DNA of 64,000 nucleotides. Source: Arenimonas caeni. GTDB lineage: Bacteria; Pseudomonadota; Gammaproteobacteria; Xanthomonadales; Xanthomonadaceae. Of the stretch, positions 38,109 to 46,300 are shown in pieces. The notes under the pieces are model-generated. The model saw only the letters and a program-made list of their open reading frames with translations. It was not told the origin of the DNA and did not search any database. The translations under genes and the position numbers were made by a program. Location of the stretch: assembly GCF_003024235.1 (NCBI RefSeq), contig NZ_KZ679085.1, forward strand, positions 237,776 to 301,775, written 5' to 3'. Position 1 is the first letter of the stretch; every line of letters starts with the position of its first letter.

Positions 38109-38954
38109 TCAACGCGGTGCGACGTAGCCGCCCGGCACGCCCTCCGGCGACAGCACCAGCTGCCACAGCTGGCCGCGCCGGCTGCGGAACAGCGCCATCG
38201 AGGCGGCCAGGTAGAAACGCCACATGCGCCGGAACCGCTCGTCGTACTGCGGCAGGCGCGCCCAGGCCCGCTCGATGTTTTCGCGCCAGGCCTGCAGCGT
38301 CAGGTCATAGTCGGTGCCGAAGTTGTGCCAGTCCTCGATCACGAACAGCCCCTCGACGGCACGCGCGACCTGCGCCGCCGAGGGCAGCATGGAGTTGGGG
38401 AAGATGTAGCGGCTGATCCAGGGGTCGGTGTGGTCGCCGGATCGCTCGCCGCCGATGCTGTGGAGCAGGAACAGGCCGGACGGGGCCAGCAGGCGCCGCA
38501 TGCGCTCGAAGAAGCCGCGGTAGTTGCGCACGCCCACGTGCTCGAACATGCCGATCGAGAGCACGTGGTCGAACCGCTCTTCGAGCTCGCGGTAGTCGCA
38601 CAGGCGGATCTCCACCGGCAGGCCGGCGCAGCGCCGGCGCGCCTGCTCGGCCTGTTCGCGCGAGATCGTCACGCCGACACCGCTGACGCCGTAGCGCCGG
38701 GCCGCGAAGCGCAGCGTCTCGCCCCAACCACAGCCGACGTCGAGCAGGCGCTGTCCGGGGCACAGGCCAAGCTTGCGGCAGGCAAGGTCGAGCTTGGCCT
38801 CCTGGGCCGCGGCCAGGTCGGTGGCCTGGCGCCAGTAGCCACAGCTGTAGACCATGCCCGGGCCCAGCATCGCGTCGCACGTCGGCAACGGCCAGTTGGC
38901 CGGCGACGCGTCGGGCCAGGGATCCGGCCGGGGTGGCCGGTCTGTTCGCGGCAT
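38109..38954 (-). CDS. Cyclopropane-fatty-acid-synthase-like methyltransferase, short form
   Basis: A 281-residue SAM-dependent methyltransferase of the CFA synthase family: YSCGYW at about 36-41, SAM motif LDVGCGWGETLRFAARRYG at about 70-88, GVTISREQAEQARRR, and SIGMFEHVG with the acidic active-site residue. The C-terminal WHNFGTDYDLTLQAW region matches CFA synthases. It lacks the roughly 90-residue N-terminal domain of E. coli Cfa. It might cyclopropanate or methylate unsaturated lipids, or act on another substrate. The start is ATG 38954; no upstream extension with the missing domain exists in frame. Confidence 0.8.
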   Translation of the reverse strand: MPRTDRPPRPDPWPDASPANWPLPTCDAMLGPGMVYSCGYWRQATDLAAAQEAKLDLACRKLGLCPGQRLLDVGCGWGETLRFAARRYGVSGVGVTISREQAEQARRRCAGLPVEIRLCDYRELEERFDHVLSIGMFEHVGVRNYRGFFERMRRLLAPSGLFLLHSIGGERSGDHTDPWISRYIFPNSMLPSAAQVARAVEGLFVIEDWHNFGTDYDLTLQAWRENIERAWARLPQYDERFRRMWRFYLAASMALFRSRRGQLWQLVLSPEGVPGGYVAPR

Positions 38955-39012
38955 CCATGGGTGGCCTCCCGGAAATCGGCTGCGCACACGACCCGGAGCA
39001 TACGCCTGCGGC

Positions 39013-39034
39013 CCCACATGTGCTTTCATGTGGG
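39013..39034 (+). promoter_or_regulatory. Hairpin abutting the start codon of the MASE2-GGDEF gene
   Basis: CCCACATG (39013-39020) and CATGTGGG (39027-39034) are perfect 8-bp inverted repeats with a six-base loop, ending 1 bp before the ATG at 39036. No Shine-Dalgarno is evident nearby. The structure could block ribosome entry or be a protein-binding operator. Confidence 0.5.
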
Positions 39035-39035
39035 C

Positions 39036-40070
39036 ATGGAGTTCCGTCCGCGTTCCCTGCCCCGGCTGACCTATCGCTTCCGCATGCTGGGCATGGGGCT
39101 GGCCGCGCTGCCGGTGGTGGTGGTGCTGCACGACCTGCAGGCCGGCTGGCTGGCCTGGGGCTGGATGATCGCCGGCTGCTTCGTCTGGCCGCACCTGGCG
39201 TACTGGCTGTCCTCGCGCAGCCGCGACAGCTACCGCGCCGAGGTGCGCAACTTCCTGGTCGATTCGGCCATCGCCGGCAGCTTCGTGCCGATGATGCACT
39301 TCAACCTGCTGCCCTCGGCGGTGCTGCTGACGGTGGCCACCGCCGACAAGGTCAACGCCGGCGTCCCGGGGCTCTGGCGCCGGGCGATGCCGGGCATGCT
39401 GCTGGCCCTGCTGGTGTCGGGCTTCCTGCATGGCTGGGCCATGGACCTGACCAGCCGCACCCTGGTGGTGGCGGCCTGCCTGCCGCTGATGACCATCCAC
39501 ACCCTGGCCGTCAGCGCCAACCTGTACCGGCTGATGCGGCGCGTGCAGGTGCAGAACCGCCAGCTCGAGGCCCTGACCCAGCGCGACGAACTCACCGGCC
39601 TCGACAGCCGCGGCCACTGGCGGAACCAGGCCACCAGCCGCATCGGGCAGCTGCGCCAGAAGCCGGCGCCGGCCACGTTGCTGCTGCTCGACATCGACCA
39701 CTTCAAGACCATCAACGACCGCTTCGGCCATGCCGCGGGCGATGACGTGCTGCGCGCCCTGGCCGGGCTGCTGCGCGACTGCCTGCCGGAGGACCAGGTG
39801 TCGGGCCGGCTCGGCGGCGACGAATTCGGCGTACTCCTTGCCCTCCCGCCCGACCAAGCCGCCCACGCCGCCGACGCGCTGCGCGCGGCGGCGCAGGCCC
39901 TCACCCTGCCTGCGCATCCGGGCCTGCGCTTCTCGCTGAGCATCGGCCTGGCTGCGCTGCAGCCCGAGGGCGACCTGCGGGACTGGCTGGAGGCCGCCGA
40001 CCGGGCCCTGTACCGGGCCAAGGACAGCGGCCGCAACCGCACCGCGACCGCGCTAGCCACGATGTTCTAG
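39036..40070 (+). CDS. Diguanylate cyclase with MASE2 membrane domain
   Basis: A 344-residue protein with an N-terminal membrane region of about six helices resembling MASE2 (about 15-150) followed by GGDEF (about 175-335). The GGDEF signature is intact, preceded by LLDIDHFKTINDRFGHAAGDD. No RxxD allosteric site is visible upstream of it. It should synthesise c-di-GMP and resembles AdrA/DgcC, which drives cellulose or biofilm output in other genera. Start at 39036 rather than the in-frame ATG at 39018, which lies in the hairpin. Confidence 0.87.
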   Translation: MEFRPRSLPRLTYRFRMLGMGLAALPVVVVLHDLQAGWLAWGWMIAGCFVWPHLAYWLSSRSRDSYRAEVRNFLVDSAIAGSFVPMMHFNLLPSAVLLTVATADKVNAGVPGLWRRAMPGMLLALLVSGFLHGWAMDLTSRTLVVAACLPLMTIHTLAVSANLYRLMRRVQVQNRQLEALTQRDELTGLDSRGHWRNQATSRIGQLRQKPAPATLLLLDIDHFKTINDRFGHAAGDDVLRALAGLLRDCLPEDQVSGRLGGDEFGVLLALPPDQAAHAADALRAAAQALTLPAHPGLRFSLSIGLAALQPEGDLRDWLEAADRALYRAKDSGRNRTATALATMF

Positions 40071-40103
40071 CATTGGGGCTTTCCGCCCGAACGGAGCCCC
40101 GCC

Positions 40104-41771
40104 ATGACCTTCCGCCGCACTGCCCTCGCCCTCGCGCTCGCCGCGGGCCTGTCCGCCTGCCAGCCGGCCGCGACGCCCGAGCCGGTCGCGCCCGCCGCGC
40201 CCGAGGCCGCGGCGCCCGCCGGCGACATCGCCGCCAAGGTCGCGGCCTACGCCGAGGTCGAACTCAGCGCGGACCTTTCGCACCTGTCCGAGGGCGACCG
40301 CGAGGCCATCCGGCTGCTGCTGCACGCCGGCCGGATCATGGACACGCTGTTCTGGGAGCAGGTCTACGGCGACCGCGAGCCGCTGCTGGCCGGCATCACC
40401 GACGAAGCCACCCTGCGCTTCGTCGAGATCAACTACGGCCCCTGGGACCGCCTCGACGGCGACAGGCCCTTCGTCGCCGGCGTCGGCCCGCGCCCGCCGG
40501 GCGCCAACTTCTACCCGGCCGACATGAGCAAGGAGGAGTTCGCCGCCGCCGACCTGCCCGGCAAGGACGGCCTGTACACGCTGATCCGCCGCAACCAGGC
40601 CGGCGAGCTGATCGTCGTGCCCTACCACGTGCAGTGGAACGACGCGCTCTCGGAGGCCGCGGACCTGCTCAACCAGGCCGCCGAAGTGGCCAGCGACGAA
40701 GGCTTCCGCCGCTACCTGCGTCTGCGCGCCGACGCCCTGGTCTCGGGCGAGTACCAGGCCAGCGACATGGCCTGGATGGAAATGAAGTCCAGCCCGATCG
40801 ACGTGGTGATCGGGCCGATCGAGAGTTACCAGGACGCGCTGTTCGGCACCAAGACCGCGTTCGAGGCCTTCGTGCTGGTGCGCGACATCGAATGGAGCGA
40901 GCGCCTGTCGAAGTTCGCCGCGCACCTGCCGGCGCTGCAGCGCGGCCTGCCGGTGGAAGAACGCTACAAGGCCGAGATGCCCGGCACCGACGCCGACCTC
41001 AACGCCTACGACGCCATCTACTACGGCGGCGACGCCAACGCCGGCGCCAAGACCATCGCCATCAACCTGCCCAACGACGAGCAGGTGCAGCTGGCCAAGG
41101 GCTCGCGCCGCCTGCAGCTCAAGAACGCCATGCGCGCCAAGTTCGACACCATCCTGGTGCCGATCTCCGACCAGCTGATCGCCCAGGACCAGCGCGCCAA
41201 CATCACCTTCGACGCCTTTTTCGAGAACGTGATGTTCCACGAGGTCGCGCACGGCCTGGGCATCAAGAACACGCTCGACGGCAAGGGCACCGTGCGCGAG
41301 GCGCTGACCGACCTGGGCAGCGCCTACGAGGAAGGCAAGGCCGACATCCTGGGCCTGTACATGATCGGCAAGCTCGGCGACATGGGCGAGCTCGACCGCG
41401 AAAAGCGCATGGACAACTACGTCACCTTCCTGGCCGGCATCTTCCGCTCGGTGCGCTTCGGCGCCTCCAGCGCGCACGGCAAGGCCAACATGGTGGCCTT
41501 CAACTGGCTCGAGCGCGAAGGCGCCTTCAGCCGCGACGAAGCCACCGGCACCTACCGCGTGGACTACGCGCGCATGCAGGCGGCGGTCGATTCGCTCTCG
41601 GCGAAGATCCTGACCCTGCAGGGCGACGGCGACTACGCGGGCGCGAAGGCCCTGCTCGACGAGATGGGCAACATCGGCCCTGCCCTGCAGGCCGACCTCG
41701 ACCGCGTGCAGGCGGCCGGCATCCCGGTGGACATCGTGTTCCGGCAGGGGCCGGAGGTGTTGGGGCTCTGA
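40104..41771 (+). CDS. M49-like metallopeptidase lipoprotein
   Basis: A 555-residue lipoprotein (LSAC lipobox, Cys19). The zinc motif HEVAHGLG is at about 379 and a downstream EEGKAD at about 411 supplies the third ligand, as in bacterial M49-like (dipeptidyl-peptidase III-related) proteins. The long N-terminal region is helical with an Asp-rich WDRLDG segment. Predicted to hydrolyse peptides at the cell surface. It is not the classic HELLGH form of DPP III, so activity is uncertain. Confidence 0.78.
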   Translation: MTFRRTALALALAAGLSACQPAATPEPVAPAAPEAAAPAGDIAAKVAAYAEVELSADLSHLSEGDREAIRLLLHAGRIMDTLFWEQVYGDREPLLAGITDEATLRFVEINYGPWDRLDGDRPFVAGVGPRPPGANFYPADMSKEEFAAADLPGKDGLYTLIRRNQAGELIVVPYHVQWNDALSEAADLLNQAAEVASDEGFRRYLRLRADALVSGEYQASDMAWMEMKSSPIDVVIGPIESYQDALFGTKTAFEAFVLVRDIEWSERLSKFAAHLPALQRGLPVEERYKAEMPGTDADLNAYDAIYYGGDANAGAKTIAINLPNDEQVQLAKGSRRLQLKNAMRAKFDTILVPISDQLIAQDQRANITFDAFFENVMFHEVAHGLGIKNTLDGKGTVREALTDLGSAYEEGKADILGLYMIGKLGDMGELDREKRMDNYVTFLAGIFRSVRFGASSAHGKANMVAFNWLEREGAFSRDEATGTYRVDYARMQAAVDSLSAKILTLQGDGDYAGAKALLDEMGNIGPALQADLDRVQAAGIPVDIVFRQGPEVLGL

Positions 41772-41875
41772 ACCGGGCGGCCGCTGGCACGCGGGGACAT
41801 CGCCTTGCGTTCATGCTTGTGAAGCCGGCGGCATCCTGATAAACCGGCCACGTGAACCCGCTCGGGAGGATGGCC

Positions 41876-42493
41876 ATGAGGTCCCTGCTATTCGTCCTTC
41901 TTGCCACGCTGGGCGTGGCCTCCGGCGCCGGGGCGGCACAAGCCCCGGCCAAGGCCAGGCCTGCCGGGGAGCCCCGGCCCGCGCCGGCTATCGCGCCCTC
42001 CCAGGCGGTGCGCCTGCCGGCCAACCTGCAGGCCAGGCCCGCACCCGCAGCGCGCGTCCAGCTCAGCCGCGAACAGTTCGAGCAGCTCAAACGCAGCCAG
42101 CAGCAAGCCCGGAGCGAAGCCCTGGCCCGTGTCGGCAAACTCGTGCTGCCCGCCACCACGGGCAAGCCGGCGCCCGCGACCGGCGCCGCCAAGTCAGCCT
42201 GGACGCACAAATACGGCCAGGGCCGTGACTGCGATGACCGTCGCGCCGACGTGCATCCGAACGCCGTGGAAGTCTGCGACAACGTCGACAACGACTGCGA
42301 CGGCGAGGTTGACGAAGGCCAGCGCCTGCTGTTCTTCCTTGACGCGGACGGCGATACCCACGGCGATCCGGCGCAGAGCATCGAAGCCTGCCCGGCCGAC
42401 CAGCAGCGTGCGGCCCGGGAAGGCCGCTGGCTGGTGCCGGTGGGCAACGACTGCGACGACACCGACCCCAACCTTTGGCAGGGCTGCCCATGA
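41876..42493 (+). CDS. Secreted MopE-like metal-binding protein 1
   Basis: A 205-residue exported protein. Signal peptide to about residue 22, a Pro/Ala/Gln stretch, then a MopE/thrombospondin-3-like repeat: GRDCDDRRADVHPNAVEVCDNVDNDCDGEVDEG in two pieces (117-147). A second DxDGD element at about 155-161 and a final NDCDDTDPNLWQGC at 191-204 follow. These Asp/Cys loops bind Ca or other metals. The start at 41876 has a GGGAGGA 5 bp upstream. It is coupled to the next gene by an ATGA overlap. Confidence 0.82.
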   Translation: MRSLLFVLLATLGVASGAGAAQAPAKARPAGEPRPAPAIAPSQAVRLPANLQARPAPAARVQLSREQFEQLKRSQQQARSEALARVGKLVLPATTGKPAPATGAAKSAWTHKYGQGRDCDDRRADVHPNAVEVCDNVDNDCDGEVDEGQRLLFFLDADGDTHGDPAQSIEACPADQQRAAREGRWLVPVGNDCDDTDPNLWQGCP

Positions 42494-43347
42494 ACGCCAG
42501 GATGCTCATCCGCCCTGCGGCCCTGCTCTTCACGCTTGCGATGGTGCTCCCGGCCCTGGCCGCCGACACGCTGCTGTTCCAGGTCGGCACCGGCGGCGAC
42601 GACCTGCGCGGCGGCAACGACAACGTGCACCTGCGCGCCTACGACAACGACGGCCGACTGGTGGGCAGCGTCGACAATGCCAACGGACTCCAGCGGCTCG
42701 CCGACCACAGCAACCGCTCGATGCACCTGCCGCTGCAGCCCGGCGTGCGCTGGCAGGATGTCGCGGCGGTCGAACTGGTCACCACCCTGGGCGGTGGCAT
42801 CGGCGGCGACAACTGGAACCTCGACAGCCTCAAGGTCACGCCGGCCAATGACACCCGGATCGTGCTTTTCCAGGGGCGCGCCGGGCCCTTGTTCCGCTTC
42901 ACCGGCGAGGCCCGCAGCCGGCGCTTTCCCGTGCTGACCCACAAATGCGACATCGACGCCGACTGCGACAACGGCGTGGGCGCCGATGGCGCCGAACGCT
43001 GCCTGCCCGTGGCCCGCAAGATCGACGGCCGGCGCCTGCGCCAGTGCCAGGCCGGGCGCGCGCTGGCCTGCCCGCAGGGCCAGCGGCCCAGCGACGACGG
43101 CCGCCGATGCCAGCCGCTCCCGCTGCAGCGCATCGATGCGGACGGCGACGGCCATTACTCCGAGGCCACCGGCGGCGACGACTGCGACGACGGCAACTCG
43201 AACCGTTACCCGGGCAACATCGAGATCTGCGACGCCAACGGCGTCGACGAGGACTGCGACTTCCAGACCGGGGGCCAGCGCGACCTCGACGGCGACGGCT
43301 TCACCGACGCCGCCTGCTTCAACTGGGGACCGCCGCCCGGGCGCTGA
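42490..43347 (+). CDS. Secreted MopE-like metal-binding protein 2
   Basis: A 285-residue exported protein. Signal peptide to about residue 25, then a beta-sandwich-like segment (VGTGGDDLRGGNDNVHL to NWNLDSLKV, about 32-115) that resembles PLAT/lectin-like modules in layout only. The C-terminal 80 residues hold MopE-type loops: GGDDCDDGNSNRYPGNIEIC and DEDCD, DLDGDGFTD. Cysteine-rich region CDIDADCDNG at 153-162. The start overlaps the previous stop (ATGA). The pair is probably assembled together outside the cell. Confidence 0.8.
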   Translation: MNARMLIRPAALLFTLAMVLPALAADTLLFQVGTGGDDLRGGNDNVHLRAYDNDGRLVGSVDNANGLQRLADHSNRSMHLPLQPGVRWQDVAAVELVTTLGGGIGGDNWNLDSLKVTPANDTRIVLFQGRAGPLFRFTGEARSRRFPVLTHKCDIDADCDNGVGADGAERCLPVARKIDGRRLRQCQAGRALACPQGQRPSDDGRRCQPLPLQRIDADGDGHYSEATGGDDCDDGNSNRYPGNIEICDANGVDEDCDFQTGGQRDLDGDGFTDAACFNWGPPPGR

Positions 43348-43614
43348 TCAGCGCAGCTGGCTGTCCTTGCTTCCGCGGCGGTTGTAGCCGCTGGCGGCAC
43401 GCTGCTCGCGGTCGCGCTCTTCCTGGCAGGCCACGCACAGGCGCACGCCGGGCAGCGCCTGGCGGCGCGCCTCGGGGATGGCGGTGTCGCACTCCTCGCA
43501 CTTCTCCAGCGAAGGGCCCGTCGGCAGGCGGCTGCGCGCCCGCTTGATGGCGTCCTTCACGGTGGCGTCGATCTGGTCCTGTACGGCGCCGTCGCCGGCC
43601 CAGCCGGTGGCCAT
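43348..43614 (-). CDS. DksA/TraR-family zinc-finger protein (YbiI-like)
   Basis: An 88-residue protein with a four-cysteine zinc finger: CEECDTAIPEARR and RLCVACQ. Size equals that of E. coli YbiI. DksA-like factors bind RNA polymerase through its secondary channel, but this short form lacks the long coiled coil, so the role is unclear. The start is ATG 43614 (MATGWAG); the ATG at 43647 would add an 11-residue extension without a ribosome site. Its stop abuts the previous gene's stop. Confidence 0.85.
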   Translation of the reverse strand: MATGWAGDGAVQDQIDATVKDAIKRARSRLPTGPSLEKCEECDTAIPEARRQALPGVRLCVACQEERDREQRAASGYNRRGSKDSQLR

Positions 43615-43761
43615 GGTCCTGCTCCCGGGAAACTTCTCCAATGCCACATGATGTGGCCGCCGGACCCGCCTTCCAAGCCCCCGGCCCGATCACGCGTCGA
43701 CGCTGGCATTCGGCCCGGCCCGATGGCAATGTCGGCGTGGGGACCCCGAGGGACAACGCCG

Positions 43762-45981
43762 ATGCATGCACCGCCCGCTGGCTGGCATCCGGAACCTGCA
43801 CCCGGTCGCGCAAGCTGGCTGGACTCGCACCGCTTCCGCATGGCTCTCGTGGCCGCCTGCACCCTTGTCTTCCTCGTCACCTGGCTGCTGCCGGTGGACT
43901 TCGGCCAGCACGAGCCGATGTGGTTCCCGGTCGGCCTGCACGCCGCCGTCGAGGTCTTCGCCATCGTCGTGGCCATGCTGGTGTTCGGCATTTCCTGGCA
44001 TGCCTGGCAGGCCGAACGCCCCTCGAACGTCATCATCATCGCCTGCGGCTCCCTGGCCGCTGGCCTGGTCGACTTCGGCCACATGATGTCCTACCAGGGC
44101 ATGCCCGACCTGGTGACCCCGGCTTCGCCCCAGAAGTCGATCAATTTCTGGCTGTGCGCCCGCATGCTGGGCGCGCTGAGCGTGCTGGTCGTGGCTTTCC
44201 GGGCCTGGCGACCGTTCGCCAGCCCCTCCGCGCGCTACCTGTGGCTGGCCGCGACGCTGTCCATTGTCGCGCTGGTCTACTACATGGCGCTCTGGCAGCC
44301 GCAGGCCTGGCCCGTCTTCTACGTCGAAGGCAGCGGCCTGACTCCGCTGAAGGTGGCCATCGAGGCCCTGGTGGTGCTGGTGATGGCGGTCGCGGCACTG
44401 CGCCTGCTGCGGGCCCGCTCGGAAAACCCGCCCTTCGATGTCGACGGCCTGCTGGCCGCGGCGCTGCTGTGGATCCTCTCGGAGATGTCGCTGACCGTCT
44501 ACGAGAACGTCAACGACTTCTTCAGCCTGGCTGGCCATGCATTCAAGCTGCTGGCCTACCTGCTGGTCTACCGCCTGGTGTTCGTCGTCAGCGTGCGCTC
44601 GCCCTATGCGCGGCTGGCCAGCGAGATGGCGCGAAGCCAGTCGGCCGAGATGCAGGTCGAGGCCCTGGCCTTCTACGACGGGCCGACCGGGCTGCCCAAT
44701 CGCGCCCTGCTGCGCGACCGCGCCAGCCAGGTGCTCGCGGCCCGCGAGGAGGACGACGAACGCGCCGCGCTGGTGCTGCTCAATGTCGACGGCTTCAAGC
44801 ACGTCAACGATTCGCTGGGCCACGCCGTGGGCGACGAGTTGCTGCGCTCGCTCGGGAAGCGACTGGCCGCCATCGTGGCCGAATCCGACACCGTGGCCTG
44901 CCTGGGCGGCGACGAGTTCGCGATCCTGCTGCGCGAGGTCAACAACGCCGGCGAGGTGGCCGCGCTACAGGAACGCATCCTCGAGGCGCTCTCGCGCCCG
45001 CTGGAAGTCGCAGGCCAGGATTTGCGCATCACGGTTTCCATGGGGGCGGCGATGTCGCCCGGCGACGGCCGCGAATTCGCGACCTTGCTCCAGAACGCGG
45101 GTACTGCCCAGCATCGCGCCAGGGAAGCCGGCGGCAATGGCTGGCGCTTCTACGATGCCGCGATGAACCGGGAGGTCAGCGAGCGCCTGGCCATGCGCAA
45201 TGGCCTGCGCAAGGCGCTCGAGCGCCGCGAGTTCGAGCTGCACTACCAGCCCCAGGTGGAACTGGCCGACGGGCGCCTGGTGGGCGTCGAGGCCCTGGTG
45301 CGCTGGCGGCACCCGGAACAGGGCATGGTGGCGCCGCTTCGCTTCATCCCCGAGGCCGAGGAAAGCGGCCTGATCGTGCCCATCGGCAAGTGGATCCTGC
45401 GCGAGGCCTGCCGGCAGGCGGCCGCCTGGCGCGCCGCAGGGCTGGACGTGCCCTACGTGGCGGTGAACCTGTCGGCCGTGCAGTTCCAGCGCGGCGACGT
45501 GGTGCTGGACGTGCTCGAAGCCCTGTCGGCCAGCGGCCTGCCGCCGCAGGCGCTGGAGCTGGAACTCACCGAATCGGTGCTGCTGCACGATGCCGAAGGC
45601 GTGCTGGCGACCGTGCGCCGCCTGCGCGAGCTGGGCGTGCGCCTGTCGATCGACGATTTCGGCACCGGCTACTCCAGCCTGGCCTACCTGCAGCGCTTCC
45701 CGGTGGACAAGCTCAAGATCGACCAGTCCTTCGTGTCACGTCTGGGCGAGGGCGAGGACGGCCGGGTGATCGTCAGCACGATCGTGCAGCTGGCGCGCTC
45801 GCTCGGCCTCGGCACGCTGGCCGAGGGCGTGGAGGACGAGGCCCTGGCCAGACAACTGGCCGGGCTGGGCTGCCGCTTCGGCCAGGGCTATTGCTTCGGC
45901 CGGCCGATGCCGGCCGACGGACTGGCCGAGTGGGTCGCCGCCAACCCTGCCCGCCTGCCTGCGGCGCGCACGCCCGCCTGA
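43762..45981 (+). CDS. MASE3-GGDEF-EAL c-di-GMP protein
   Basis: A 739-residue protein: MASE3 membrane domain of about seven helices (15-245), GGDEF (about 300-460) with LGGDEFA intact, and EAL (about 475-730) with EAL in GVEALVRW at about 508, the catalytic DDFGTGYSS and KIDQSF blocks. Either or both activities may be real; dual proteins often act as phosphodiesterases with GTP-activated EAL. The start at 43762 places the first membrane helix near residue 30. Longer in-frame starts add a disordered N-terminus. Confidence 0.88.
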   Translation: MHAPPAGWHPEPAPGRASWLDSHRFRMALVAACTLVFLVTWLLPVDFGQHEPMWFPVGLHAAVEVFAIVVAMLVFGISWHAWQAERPSNVIIIACGSLAAGLVDFGHMMSYQGMPDLVTPASPQKSINFWLCARMLGALSVLVVAFRAWRPFASPSARYLWLAATLSIVALVYYMALWQPQAWPVFYVEGSGLTPLKVAIEALVVLVMAVAALRLLRARSENPPFDVDGLLAAALLWILSEMSLTVYENVNDFFSLAGHAFKLLAYLLVYRLVFVVSVRSPYARLASEMARSQSAEMQVEALAFYDGPTGLPNRALLRDRASQVLAAREEDDERAALVLLNVDGFKHVNDSLGHAVGDELLRSLGKRLAAIVAESDTVACLGGDEFAILLREVNNAGEVAALQERILEALSRPLEVAGQDLRITVSMGAAMSPGDGREFATLLQNAGTAQHRAREAGGNGWRFYDAAMNREVSERLAMRNGLRKALERREFELHYQPQVELADGRLVGVEALVRWRHPEQGMVAPLRFIPEAEESGLIVPIGKWILREACRQAAAWRAAGLDVPYVAVNLSAVQFQRGDVVLDVLEALSASGLPPQALELELTESVLLHDAEGVLATVRRLRELGVRLSIDDFGTGYSSLAYLQRFPVDKLKIDQSFVSRLGEGEDGRVIVSTIVQLARSLGLGTLAEGVEDEALARQLAGLGCRFGQGYCFGRPMPADGLAEWVAANPARLPAARTPA

Positions 45982-46221
45982 TCAGCCGCCGCAGCCGCCG
46001 CAGCAGTTCGAGGCCTGCGGGCGGATTGCCGCGACCTCAACGCCCAAGCCACCCTGCCTGAGCAGGTCCTGCAGTTCGCGGGTCGAGACATTGGCCGAGA
46101 TCCGCAGCACCGGGTTGAGCGGGTCGACGTCGGCCAGCGCCGCCGGGTCGACGGCGCAAAGCGCCTCGCGAATCGCGCCAACGTCGGCCGGCTGGCCGGG
46201 GATGTCCACCTGGAATTCCAT
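45982..46221 (-). CDS. Small protein with Cys-rich tail
   Basis: A 79-residue protein. The first 65 residues look like a ferredoxin-like/HMA-type fold (MEFQVDIPGQPADVGAIREAL, then RISANVSTRELQDLLRQ). The last ten residues are NCCGGCGG, a CCxxC-like cluster suited to metal binding. No true CXXC of HMA domains is present in the N-terminal part. Its stop codon directly follows the stop of the GGDEF-EAL gene. Confidence 0.65.
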   Translation of the reverse strand: MEFQVDIPGQPADVGAIREALCAVDPAALADVDPLNPVLRISANVSTRELQDLLRQGGLGVEVAAIRPQASNCCGGCGG

Positions 46222-46300
46222 GCATCACCTCTCTGCGGCGCACCCACGGCGCCCGTGACGTGATGCTGGCCCGGGCTGCCGGATGCGGCCCTGACCCGGG

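Noticed and set aside
38305..38958. Alternative frame starting at ATG 38958 for the methyltransferase region
   Set aside because: Out of frame with the SAM motif and family blocks; the ATG 4 bases later gives the coherent protein.
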